From: Longispora fulva
Lineage (GTDB): Bacteria > Actinomycetota > Actinomycetes > Mycobacteriales > Micromonosporaceae
Reading direction: 5' to 3'
Assembly (NCBI RefSeq): GCF_015751905.1
Contig: NZ_JADOUF010000001.1
Coordinates: 992,001-1,056,000 of the forward strand
DNA length: 64,000 nt
Positions 24,666 to 32,641 of the stretch are shown here, piece by piece. The position numbers were made by a program, and so were the translations under genes. Numbering within the stretch: position 1 is the first letter of the stretch; every line of letters starts with the position of its first letter. Below the pieces are notes generated by a model. It was given only the letters and a program-made list of their open reading frames with translations. It searched no databases and was not told the origin of the DNA.

Positions 24666-25307
24666 ATGGACAGGGAGATCGTGCGGGCCTGGGTGGACGG
24701 CTGGGTCGTCTCGCGCGGGGCCGCACCCGCGGTCGAGGCGCCGTGGGGTTTCACCGTCGACGTCGGACTGCCCGACCACATCGCCCGGCACGTCCTGCCG
24801 GAGGGCACCGAGGCACTCGTCGGCGGGCTCACCGGGACGGTCACCGCGCGCGGTACCTGGCTCAAACTCTTCGAGGACGACGCGACCGTCGCGCCATGGT
24901 TGGCCCCCGGCTGGTTATTCGCCCCGCCCGGGTTCCTGATGTCGGCGGCGGTGCGCGCGACCGCCACGGACGTTCCCGACGGGTACCGGGTGCGCACCTG
25001 GGCCCACGGCGGAGTCACCCGAACGCTGGTCCTCGCCGCCGACGGGGCCTTCGCCGCCCGGGGCCAGGTGGCCGGTCCGCCGGGGAGCCGTACCGGGATC
25101 GTGGTGGTCGACCAGGTCGAGACCGCCCCGCAACACCGCCGCAAGGGGCTGGCGAGCCTGGTGATGCGCACCCTGGCGAACGTGGCCGCCGAGGCGGGCG
25201 CGACCACCGGCCTGCTGGGCGCGACGGTCGAGGGCCGGGCGCTCTACGAGACCCTGGGCTGGGCCACCCGCGCACCCCTGACCAGCGTCACGCTCCCGAT
25301 GGGCTGA
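24666..25307 (+). CDS. GNAT-family N-acetyltransferase
   Basis: A 213-residue acetyltransferase. The GNAT domain covers residues about 95-213; the acetyl-CoA loop is QVETAPQHRRKGLASLVMRTL, and the late LYETLGWAT is the usual beta-6 region. The N-terminal 90 residues are an added region found in related actinobacterial proteins. ATG 24666 follows AGAGGAT. It probably shares a transcript with the lipoprotein gene. The acceptor is unknown. Confidence 0.85.
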   Translation: MDREIVRAWVDGWVVSRGAAPAVEAPWGFTVDVGLPDHIARHVLPEGTEALVGGLTGTVTARGTWLKLFEDDATVAPWLAPGWLFAPPGFLMSAAVRATATDVPDGYRVRTWAHGGVTRTLVLAADGAFAARGQVAGPPGSRTGIVVVDQVETAPQHRRKGLASLVMRTLANVAAEAGATTGLLGATVEGRALYETLGWATRAPLTSVTLPMG

Positions 25308-25341
25308 CCGCCGCGCAGCGCTCACCAGTGCGGTGGGCTGA

Positions 25342-25548
25342 CTACTCGCCCTCGGCGAGGGTGTGCGCGACGAGCGCGTTGGCGTGCCCGTGACCCATCC
25401 CGTGCTCGGCCTTCAGCCACGCGACCAGTTCCATGTGCCTGGTCAGCGGCGAGGCGCGGATCAGGTCCTTCCACTCGGCGACCGGCCGGCCGTACTTCTG
25501 CTCGATCGCGGGGAAGTAGCTGGCGGGGCCCTTGGGTGCGTCAGTCAC
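25342..25548 (-). CDS. DUF4287-domain protein
   Basis: A 68-residue protein carrying one DUF4287 domain: GPASYFPAIEQKYGRPVAEW, then HMELVAWLKAEHGMGHGHANALV. The domain is widespread in Actinobacteria, short, alpha-helical and of unknown function; it is also found joined to DUF5655. GTG 25548 lies seven bases after CATACT. It is downstream of PaaX on the same strand by 25 bases. Confidence 0.85.
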   Translation of the reverse strand: MTDAPKGPASYFPAIEQKYGRPVAEWKDLIRASPLTRHMELVAWLKAEHGMGHGHANALVAHTLAEGE

Positions 25549-25573
25549 GTCCGCGAGTATGCCACCCAGTGGA

Positions 25574-26380
25574 TCATCGCGGGTAGCGTCGGAACAGCCG
25601 GATCGTCGACGCCGGGTCGGCGCGGTCGCCGATCGCCGCGAGGCCCCGCGCGCACAGCTCCCGGGCGGTCGTACCGGGCCACGGCCGGGGCAGCAGCTCC
25701 GGCGGGAGCAGCGGGTCGGGCTCCATCGCGCGGGTGAAGGCCCCGGTCAGTTCGACGGCGGACGCGAGCAGTTCCACCGGAGACCGTGCGTCGAGGTCGT
25801 CGAGGAGGGCCCGGGCGAGTGCGGCCAGGTCGGCGTACCGGCCGGCGATCTCGTCGAGCGGCCACAGGAGAGCGGCGATCCGCACCGGGTCGCTCTCCCC
25901 GCCGACGCGCAGGTCGGTGCTGGTGAGCCGGGTGACGCCGGCCGTGACGCCCAGCCGGGCCGCCTCGGCGTCGACCAGGTCGTCCCAGTCGTTGGGGGAG
26001 ACGTACAGCCCGCCCTGGATCGGGGCCCCGCCGAGGTGTCCGATCGCGTCGCGGAAGCTGTCGCGGGCCGCCCGGGACGTCTCCGGCACCGCGAACCCGA
26101 CGAGCCGCCACCGGCCGTCCCAGGGTTGCAGCCCCTGGTCCTGGCGGTGCGCGAAGTGGACGAACTCCGCCTCAGCGGTCGTGGCGGCCGTGGCGCGCAG
26201 CACGGCCCGGCGGCCCCGGCCCTCGTGGGTGAACCGGCCCTCGGCGACCAGGCGCTTGACGCACAGCCGGACCTGCTGGTCGGTCATCCCGAGAGTGGTG
26301 GCGACCGCGTACAGCTCGCCGGCGTCGACCGTGTCGTCGTGGCGGACGAGGGCGTCGACGAGGGCGCGGGTCGCGATCAC
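25574..26380 (-). CDS. PaaX-family transcriptional regulator
   Basis: A 268-residue DNA-binding protein of the PaaX type, named after the phenylacetate-degradation repressor. The N-terminal winged helix spans about 1-75 (GELYAVATTLGMTDQQVRLCVKRLVAEGRF), and the middle and C-terminal parts match the PaaX domains (DGRWRLVGFAVPET near 88-101, GLYVSPNDW near 143). GTG 26380 overlaps the stop of the upstream GNAT gene as GTGA. No phenylacetate genes are near, so the effector is probably different. Direct repeats in the promoter at 26974-26999 are a candidate operator. Confidence 0.88.
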   Translation of the reverse strand: MIATRALVDALVRHDDTVDAGELYAVATTLGMTDQQVRLCVKRLVAEGRFTHEGRGRRAVLRATAATTAEAEFVHFAHRQDQGLQPWDGRWRLVGFAVPETSRAARDSFRDAIGHLGGAPIQGGLYVSPNDWDDLVDAEAARLGVTAGVTRLTSTDLRVGGESDPVRIAALLWPLDEIAGRYADLAALARALLDDLDARSPVELLASAVELTGAFTRAMEPDPLLPPELLPRPWPGTTARELCARGLAAIGDRADPASTIRLFRRYPR

Positions 26381-26958
26381 CGTCCGACCTTACGACGCAT
26401 CGTGGTCACCGCGCCAAACCCGAGGAGCCGGCGCAGGTACGGGGTCGCCTCGGTGCGCCCGGCGACGAAACCGTGCCGCTCGTACAGCGCCCTGGCGCGC
26501 GGGTTGGCGTCGATCACGTCGAGGCGGATCCGGTCGTGGCCGAGGTCGCGGGCGACGGCGGCGACCTCGTCGAGGAGCAGGCTCCCGATGCCCTGGCCGC
26601 GCAGGGCCGGGTCGACGGCGATGCCGTCCATCACGAGCTCGCCGGGGGCGGCGTGCCGTTCGAGGAGGGCGAGGAGCGCCACCCGGGGCAGGCCGCGCAC
26701 CGGGCCGTACGCGCGGAGCACGTCGAGGGGGCCGCCGCCGAGCAGGGCGCGTCCGCCGTGCCGGTAGCCGGCGACCGCGACGAGCCGGTCACCGGCCATG
26801 GCGGCCACCGCCCGGTCCGGGTGCAGGTGGGCGGCGAGGAACGCCACGCCCCGCTCGGCGGGGCCGAGGGCCGGGCCGAGTTTGCGGCCGAACGCCTCCC
26901 AGTAGAGCTCGGCGGCGCGGTGGTGGGCGTGGGCGGGCAGTACCCGGAGGATCTCCAT
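26377..26958 (-). CDS. GNAT-family N-acetyltransferase
   Basis: A 193-residue acetyltransferase of the RimI-like group. The domain spans nearly the whole protein; the acetyl-CoA motif is VDPALRGQGIGSLLLDEV and the end shows NPRARALYERHGFVAG. ATG 26958 lies seven bases after TAGACT on the minus strand, so the transcript is probably leaderless. It is translationally coupled to PaaX. The acceptor is unknown. Confidence 0.88.
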   Translation of the reverse strand: MEILRVLPAHAHHRAAELYWEAFGRKLGPALGPAERGVAFLAAHLHPDRAVAAMAGDRLVAVAGYRHGGRALLGGGPLDVLRAYGPVRGLPRVALLALLERHAAPGELVMDGIAVDPALRGQGIGSLLLDEVAAVARDLGHDRIRLDVIDANPRARALYERHGFVAGRTEATPYLRRLLGFGAVTTMRRKVGR

Positions 26959-26965
26959 GCGTACA

Positions 26966-26999
26966 AGTCTAGTACGATCGTTTTAACAACGATAGTTTT
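26966..26999. promoter_or_regulatory. Divergent promoter with 11-bp direct repeats
   Basis: The 55-base gap between the GNAT-PaaX operon and the hydrolase gene is unusually AT-rich. It holds ACGATnGTTTT twice (26974-26984 and 26989-26999) with a 15-base period, beside the minus-strand -10 box TAGACT (26971-26966). This is a candidate PaaX site. Confidence 0.45.
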
Positions 27000-27013
27000 G
27001 GGAAGAGGTCGGC

Positions 27014-28024
27014 ATGTGGCGCAGACTCGCCATCGCGGTGGTGGTCCTCGTGGCGCTCGGCGCCGTCGCCGTGGGCGTCGTGGCCTACCGCAACACCTAC
27101 GACCTGCGGGAGGAACGGGTCACGATCGGCGCCCTCGACGCGGTCCTGGCCATGCCCACGACCGCCGGCCGGCCCGTCGGACTGGTGGTCTTCGTGCACG
27201 GCGACGGCCCCGTCGACGCCACCCACGACGGCTTCTACCGGCCGATGTGGGAGTCCTTCGCACGCGCCGGCTACGCCTCGCTGTCCTGGAACAAGCCCGG
27301 GGTCGCGGGCTCCGCCGGCGACTGGCTGGCCCAGTCGATGGCCGACCGGGCGGCGGAGGTGACCGCCGCGATCGCCTGGGCCAGGGCGCGCCCGGACATC
27401 GACGGCCGCCGGATCGGCCTGTGGGGCGCCAGCCAGGCCGGCTGGGTGATGCCGAAGGTCGCCGCCGACACCCCCGACCTGGCGTTCGTGATCGCGATGT
27501 CCCCGGCGGTCAACTGGCTCCAGCAGGGCCGGTACAACCTGCTCGCCGAGCTGTCCGCCCGCAACGCCTCCCCGGCCGAGGTCCGCGCGGCCGTCGACCG
27601 CAGCGACCGGGAACGCCGCCTCCTCGACGCCGGTGCCAGCTACGCCGACTACCGCCGCGAACCCGACGCCGACCCGGACCTCACGGCCGCGCGCTGGACG
27701 TTCATCGCGAGGAACTACCGGTCCGACGCCACGGCCGACCTGACCGCCGCGGCGACGGTGCCGACCCTGCTGCTGCTCGCCGGGCACGACACCAACGTCG
27801 ACGTCGCCGACACGGAGGCCGGCTACCGCGCGGCCCTGCACACCCTGCAGGTCAGGCACTACCCGGACGCCACCCACGGCATGGTCCCGAAGGCCCTGGA
27901 GGACTCCCCGGTGCGCCTGGCCCTCACCGGCCTGCTCGCGCCCCGTTCGGTGTTCACGACCGGCGTGCTGGCCGACCAGGCCCAGTTCCTCAAGAACCTC
28001 AGACCGTCATCGGGTACCGGCTGA
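27014..28024 (+). CDS. Membrane-anchored alpha/beta hydrolase
   Basis: A 336-residue hydrolase with one N-terminal membrane helix (LAIAVVVLVALGAVAVGVV) and a catalytic domain outside or facing the membrane. The fold is visible: VVFVHGDGP (oxyanion), nucleophile Ser140 in WGASQAGW, and His in DATHGMVPK. It belongs to the dienelactone-hydrolase/prolyl-oligopeptidase-like group. ATG 27014 follows AAGAGG. Its last 18 bases overlap the converging DctA gene, so antisense pairing is possible. Substrate unknown. Confidence 0.85.
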   Translation: MWRRLAIAVVVLVALGAVAVGVVAYRNTYDLREERVTIGALDAVLAMPTTAGRPVGLVVFVHGDGPVDATHDGFYRPMWESFARAGYASLSWNKPGVAGSAGDWLAQSMADRAAEVTAAIAWARARPDIDGRRIGLWGASQAGWVMPKVAADTPDLAFVIAMSPAVNWLQQGRYNLLAELSARNASPAEVRAAVDRSDRERRLLDAGASYADYRREPDADPDLTAARWTFIARNYRSDATADLTAAATVPTLLLLAGHDTNVDVADTEAGYRAALHTLQVRHYPDATHGMVPKALEDSPVRLALTGLLAPRSVFTTGVLADQAQFLKNLRPSSGTG

Positions 28025-29344
28025 CACCGGCTCGCGTTCCTCCTCCGGCTCCTCGGCCAGCAGCGTGTCCCCGTCTATGAGGTCCGGCCGGTCGAGGACC
28101 TGGCGGAACCGGACGGTGTCCAGTTCCCCCTGCCAGCGGGCGATCACCATGGTCGCGACGCCGTTGCCGACCAGGTTCGTCAACGCGCGCGCCTCCGACA
28201 TGAACCGGTCGATGCCCACCAGCAGGGCGATCCCGACCGCCGGGAGGGCGCTGTCCCCGAACGCGCTCAGAGACGCCGCGAGGGTGACCAGACCGGCCCC
28301 GGTCACCCCGGCCGCGCCCTTGCTGGAGATCAGCATGAACGCCAGCAGGCCGAGCTGGGTGCCGAGCGACAGGTGCGCGCCGGTCGCCTGGGCGATGAAC
28401 AGCGCGCCCATGGTGAGGTAGATGCAGGTGCCGTCGAGGTTGAACGAGTACCCGGTGGGGATCGTCAGCCCGACCACCGACCGGCCGGCGCCGGCGGCCT
28501 CCAGCTTCGCCATCATCCGGGGCAGCACCGTCTCCGAGGACGAGGTGCCCAGGACGATCAGCAGCTCATCCTTGATCAGGCGGAGGAACTTGAGGATGTT
28601 GAAGCCCGACAGCCACGCGATCGGGCCGAGGACGGCCAGGACGAACAGCACGCACGTCAGGTAGAACGTGCCCATCAGAGCCGCGAGGCTGCCGAGCACC
28701 TTGTCGCCGTACTTGCCGACCGTGAACGCCATGCCGCCGAACGCGCCGACCGGGGCGGCGTACATGATCGCCCGGATCACCCCGAACATGATCTTCCCGA
28801 CGGTCTCGATGCCCCGGACGGCCGACGCGCCCCGCGCGCCCATGAACGACAGCGCGATCGCCACCAGAATGGCCACGACGAGGACCTGGATGATCTGCCC
28901 GTCCGTGAACGCGCCGAGGAGCGACTTGGGCACCATGCCCTGCACGAAGCCGACCAGCCCGTCCTTGTCCGCGGTGCTCGCCGTGTCCAGAGTGGCCTTG
29001 GCCAGCTTCGGGTCGGGCTTGATGCCGAGCCCGGCGCCCGGCCGGACGACACTGATCACGACCATGCCGATCGCCAGCGCGACGACGGTCAACGCCGTGA
29101 AGTAGCCGATCGTGACCAGGGCCAGCCGGCCGGCGCGCGCCAGATTGCCGAGGCCGGCGATCCCGACCACGACGGTGCAGAAGATCGTGGGCGCGATGAC
29201 CATCTTGACCAGCGCGATGAACACGTCGGCGAGCCACTTGAGCTCGGCGGCCTGGTGGGGGAACGCCACGCCGACGGCGATGCCGGCGACGATGGAGACC
29301 AGGACCCAGAAGTACAGGTGCCGGTAGAACGGTCTGCGGTTCAT
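28007..29344 (-). CDS. dctA: C4-dicarboxylate/cation symporter (DctA-like)
   Basis: A 445-residue inner-membrane carrier of the DAACS family. It has the expected eight helices plus two re-entrant loops; the signature is visible as SSSETVLPRMMAKLEAAG (serine-rich loop) and GYSFNLDGTCIYLTMG (NMDGT-like motif with L replacing M), followed by AGVTGAG. These carriers take up succinate, fumarate and malate with protons or sodium. The C-terminal LLAEEPEEEREP is a charged tail. ATG 29344 has GGAGGA four bases upstream. It is divergent from a TAXI binding protein gene and close to a two-component system. Confidence 0.9.
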   Translation of the reverse strand: MNRRPFYRHLYFWVLVSIVAGIAVGVAFPHQAAELKWLADVFIALVKMVIAPTIFCTVVVGIAGLGNLARAGRLALVTIGYFTALTVVALAIGMVVISVVRPGAGLGIKPDPKLAKATLDTASTADKDGLVGFVQGMVPKSLLGAFTDGQIIQVLVVAILVAIALSFMGARGASAVRGIETVGKIMFGVIRAIMYAAPVGAFGGMAFTVGKYGDKVLGSLAALMGTFYLTCVLFVLAVLGPIAWLSGFNILKFLRLIKDELLIVLGTSSSETVLPRMMAKLEAAGAGRSVVGLTIPTGYSFNLDGTCIYLTMGALFIAQATGAHLSLGTQLGLLAFMLISSKGAAGVTGAGLVTLAASLSAFGDSALPAVGIALLVGIDRFMSEARALTNLVGNGVATMVIARWQGELDTVRFRQVLDRPDLIDGDTLLAEEPEEEREPVSAGTR

Positions 29345-29436
29345 GTTTCCTCCGGATGACGCGGAGAGGACGGGGGGATGGACTGTGATCGTCGTCACCG
29401 GCGGGCCGGAGGCCCAGCACACGGGCCCTGAATTAA

Positions 29437-29451
29437 GACCCCGCTTACACT
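29437..29451 (+). promoter_or_regulatory. Upstream copy of a GACCCCGCnTACACT box
   Basis: A 15-bp element differing in one base from the promoter of the TAXI gene (29560-29574), 123 bases upstream and in the same direction. It may be a second start point or a regulator site. Confidence 0.35.
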
Positions 29452-29559
29452 CGCCCGGGCCCGGGCGCTCGGGCCACATGGGCCCGAGGCCTGGATCCCG
29501 CCCACACCCGCCCCGGCCCCGCGACTGAGGCGCTCGGGCGGCACCCGGATCCGGACCCG

Positions 29560-29574
29560 GACCCCGCCTACACT
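29560..29574 (+). promoter_or_regulatory. Promoter box with TACACT -10 for the TAXI gene
   Basis: TACACT (29569-29574) lies six bases before ATG 29581, so the transcript is probably leaderless. Confidence 0.5.
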
Positions 29575-29580
29575 GACGGC

Positions 29581-30528
29581 ATGGTGACCCGCCGGCAGCT
29601 CGTCGGCTCCGGGCTCCTCGTCGCAGGTCTCGCCGCGCTCGGGGTCGGGACCGCCGTGCTCCGGCGGCACCCGGTCACCGGCCCGCCGGAGCTGCGGATC
29701 GCCACCGGCCCGCCCGGGGCGGTGTTCCGCGAGGTCGGGTCGGCCCTGGCCGAGGTGCTCGGCGAGGTGCTGCCCGGCACCCGGGTCCGGACGATCCCCA
29801 CCGGAGCCTCCGTCGACAACCTCGCCCTGCTCGCCAGCGGGGACACCGACCTCGCCCTGGCCTCGTTGGACGCCACGGTCGCCGGGCTCCCGGCCGCGGA
29901 ACCCGGGCGGATCGCCGCCGTCGCGCGGCTCTACGACAGCTGGGTCCAGCTCCTCGTGGCCCGCGACAGCCCCGTCACGTCGCTGCGCGACCTCGCCGGC
30001 CGGCGGGTGGCGGCCGGCGCGGACGGCTCGGGCACCCGGTTCACCACCGGACGCCTCCTGGACCTGGCCGGGGTGCGCGCGGAGCTGGTCACCGCGAACC
30101 AGGACGAGGCGGTCGCCGCGCTCGCCGCCGGCACCGTCGACGCGCTGTTCACCCTGACCGGGGTGCCGACGCCGGCCGTGACCCGGCTGGCCCGGATGAG
30201 CGCCGTGCGGCTGGTGCCGCTGGGGGAGTTCGTGGCGGCGCTGAACAACCGGTTCGGCGAGCTGTACACGCCGGCCACGCTGCCGTCCTCGGCGTACCCG
30301 GGGGTGGGGGCCGCCGAGACGATGACGACGCCGAACCTGCTCCTCGCCCAGGCGGGGCTGGCCGACGACCTGGTGGAGCTGATCGCGGCGACACTGTTCG
30401 CGCGGCGGGACCGGATCGCGCGCGGGCATCCGGAGGCGAACCGGATCAACACCCGCACCGGCATCGCCACCGGCCCGATCCCGCTGCACCCGGGGGCCGT
30501 GCGCTACTTCCGCTCAGTGAAGGCCTGA
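29581..30528 (+). CDS. TAXI-family solute-binding protein
   Basis: A 315-residue exported binding protein of the TRAP-associated extracytoplasmic immunogenic (TAXI) family. A Tat-like signal (TRRQLVGSGLLVAGLAALG) lies at the N terminus. The TAXI pattern is visible: LRIATGPPGAVFREVG, then TGASVDNLALLASGDTDLAL, then DEAVAALAAGTVDALF. TAXI proteins normally serve TRAP permeases for dicarboxylates or amino acids, but no TRAP permease gene is present here. It converges on a two-component system and is divergent from DctA, so a sensing role for C4-acids is a fair guess. Confidence 0.88.
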   Translation: MVTRRQLVGSGLLVAGLAALGVGTAVLRRHPVTGPPELRIATGPPGAVFREVGSALAEVLGEVLPGTRVRTIPTGASVDNLALLASGDTDLALASLDATVAGLPAAEPGRIAAVARLYDSWVQLLVARDSPVTSLRDLAGRRVAAGADGSGTRFTTGRLLDLAGVRAELVTANQDEAVAALAAGTVDALFTLTGVPTPAVTRLARMSAVRLVPLGEFVAALNNRFGELYTPATLPSSAYPGVGAAETMTTPNLLLAQAGLADDLVELIAATLFARRDRIARGHPEANRINTRTGIATGPIPLHPGAVRYFRSVKA

Positions 30529-30569
30529 CGCCCACCCTGAGCCACATCACGCCATGCCACGCGGCGCGG

Positions 30570-31949
30570 TTAGTGGTCCGGTAGTTTCTCGCCGGGTAGC
30601 GCGATCCGCACCTCCAGGCCCTGGGGCTCCAACGCGTGCAGGGACAACTCGCCGCCCCAGGCCGCGACGAGTTCCGTGCAGATGGCCAGGCCCAGGCCGG
30701 TACCCGGAAGATTGTGGTGCGAGGCCCCGCGCCAGAACCGGCCGGCGGCGCGGGACCGCTCCTCGGCCGTCAGCCCACCGCCGTCATCGCGGACCGTCAG
30801 CACCACCCGGTCGGCGTCCAGAACCGCGCCGATCCTGAGCAGCGTGCCGCCACTGAGCCGGGCGGCGTTGGCGACCAGCTCGTCGAGGACGTTGCCCAGC
30901 CCGTCGGGGGGCGCGTGCGTCGCCAGGCCCGGCCGGATCTGGGTGACGAGCCGCATCCCGGCGGCCTCGACCTGCGGGGTCCAGCGCCGGACGTGCGCGG
31001 CGAACACGTCAGCGAGGGGCTGCGGCGCGACCAGCGGCGCCGCGCCCTCGACCTCGGTGAGCGCCAGCAGGGCCTCGACGACCCGCTCCAGCTCGCCGGC
31101 CTCCGCGACCGCGTCGGCGTGCGCCTCGCGGCCCGCCGGGGTGACGTGCGGGCCGAGCACCTCCACGGCCAGGCGCAGGCTGGCGAGCGGATTGCGCAGC
31201 TGGTGGGAGGCGTCGGCCACGAAGGTGCGCTGCTGGCGCAGGATCCGGGCGACGGTGCCGGCCATCGTGTTGAACGACCCGGCGAGCCGGCGCAGCTCGG
31301 GCGGGCCGGTCAGGGTCGCCGCCCGCGCGTCCAGCCGGCCGGCGGCGATGGCGATCGTCGCGGAGTCCAGCTCGCGCACCGGGCGCAGGACCCACCGCGC
31401 GAGGGGTACCGCCGCGGCCACCACCAGCGCCAGCGGCACGAGACCGAGGGCGAACAGCAGCCCCCAGCGGCGCAGGATGGTCGACCGCAGGTCCCCGGTG
31501 GGGGAGACGAGCACGACGGCGGCGATCACCCCGCTGTCCCGCCCGACCGGCTCCACGACCACCATCGGGGCGTCCCGCCAGGGCCAGACGGCGTCGACCC
31601 GGTCCGGCCGGTACCCGGCCAGGGCCGTGGCCAGGCCGTCGGCGACCGCGGGGGAGTCGGTGCGCGGGGCCGTCCCCGAGGAACCCAGCAGCCGGCCGTC
31701 CACGGAGAACAGGCCCACGTCAATGCCGTACAGGTCGGCGTAGCGGCGCAGTTCCGCCGTCAGCGCCTCGGTCCGGCCCCGGCGCAGCGCGTCGTCGGCG
31801 ACCGAGGCGAACCGGTCGGCGTCGGCGAGCCGGTCCAGGTACACCGCCTGCGTCTCCCGCTGCGCGATGTACGCCGCGAGCGGCACCCCGAGCGCCGCGA
31901 ACAGCCCCACCAGCAGCGGAACGAGGACGAGCAGCATCCGGCGCAGCAC
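30570..31949 (-). CDS. Sensor histidine kinase with outer domain and HAMP
   Basis: A 459-residue membrane kinase. Helix 1 covers about 5-28, an outer sensor domain 30-160, helix 2 about 162-188, HAMP about 185-240, phosphoacceptor His249 in VADASHQLRNPLASLRL, and the ATPase domain from about 330 with N box NVLDELVANAARL and G box LPGTGLGLAI. It starts one base after the stop of its response regulator and is clearly its partner. The outer domain is small and Ala/Asp-rich; its ligand could be delivered by the TAXI protein encoded opposite. Confidence 0.9.
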   Translation of the reverse strand: MLRRMLLVLVPLLVGLFAALGVPLAAYIAQRETQAVYLDRLADADRFASVADDALRRGRTEALTAELRRYADLYGIDVGLFSVDGRLLGSSGTAPRTDSPAVADGLATALAGYRPDRVDAVWPWRDAPMVVVEPVGRDSGVIAAVVLVSPTGDLRSTILRRWGLLFALGLVPLALVVAAAVPLARWVLRPVRELDSATIAIAAGRLDARAATLTGPPELRRLAGSFNTMAGTVARILRQQRTFVADASHQLRNPLASLRLAVEVLGPHVTPAGREAHADAVAEAGELERVVEALLALTEVEGAAPLVAPQPLADVFAAHVRRWTPQVEAAGMRLVTQIRPGLATHAPPDGLGNVLDELVANAARLSGGTLLRIGAVLDADRVVLTVRDDGGGLTAEERSRAAGRFWRGASHHNLPGTGLGLAICTELVAAWGGELSLHALEPQGLEVRIALPGEKLPDH

Positions 31950-31950
31950 G

Positions 31951-32616
31951 TCAGGCCCGCAGCCGGTAGCCGACGCCGCGCAGCGTCTCGATGGTCACCG
32001 CGTCGCCGAGCTTGGCCCGCAGCGCCGCGATGTGCACGTCCAGGGTGCGGCTCGGCGTCTCCCAGCTGGCCCGCCACACCTGGTCGAGGAGCGCCTCGCG
32101 GGTGCACACCCTCCCCGGGTGCGCGGCGAGGGCCTCCAGCAGGTCGAACTCCTTGCGGGTGAGGGCGACCGGCACCCCGGCGACGGTCACGGCCCGGGCG
32201 CCGGGGTCGATCACCAGGTCGCCGAAGGACCGCGCGACGGCCTCCGGGCGGGTGGCGCGGGCCGGCCGGGTCCGCCGGGCGACCGCCTCGATCCGGGCGG
32301 CCAGCTCGCCCAGGCTGAACGGTTTGACCACGTAGTCGTCGGCGCCGCTGCGCAGTCCGACGATCCGGTCGTGTTCCGAGCCGCGCGCCGTGACCGCGAT
32401 GACCGCGACGGACTCGAACTCCCGCAGCCTGCGGCACACCTCGATCCCGTCGGCGTCGGGCAGGCCAAGGTCGAGGAGCACCACGTCGGTCCCGGGAGCC
32501 GCGGCCAGCGCGGCCTCGGCCGTGGCGACCCGGTGCACGTCGTAGCCGTGCTGGCGCAGGCCCGCCACCAGGCTCCGGGCGAGCCGGTCGTTGTCCTCGA
32601 CCACCAGGATCCGCAC
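31951..32616 (-). CDS. Response regulator, OmpR family
   Basis: A 221-residue winged-helix regulator. Receiver: acidic pair in VVEDND, phosphoacceptor Asp50 in VVLLDLGLPD, Thr in AVTARGS, Lys in VVKPF. The DNA-binding domain (about 125-221) shows LTRKEFDLLEALAAHPGRV and TLDVHIAALRAKL. GTG 32616 has CATTCT six bases upstream. It lies 25 bases after the Ni/Co transporter stop on the same strand, so read-through from that gene is possible. Its kinase follows directly. Confidence 0.93.
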   Translation of the reverse strand: MRILVVEDNDRLARSLVAGLRQHGYDVHRVATAEAALAAAPGTDVVLLDLGLPDADGIEVCRRLREFESVAVIAVTARGSEHDRIVGLRSGADDYVVKPFSLGELAARIEAVARRTRPARATRPEAVARSFGDLVIDPGARAVTVAGVPVALTRKEFDLLEALAAHPGRVCTREALLDQVWRASWETPSRTLDVHIAALRAKLGDAVTIETLRGVGYRLRA

Positions 32617-32641
32617 ACCCTGAGAATGTCACAACGGTGTC

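Noticed and set aside
26377-28024. Phenylacetate degradation locus (because of PaaX)
   Set aside because: No paa catabolic genes are nearby; the family name alone does not support that pathway.
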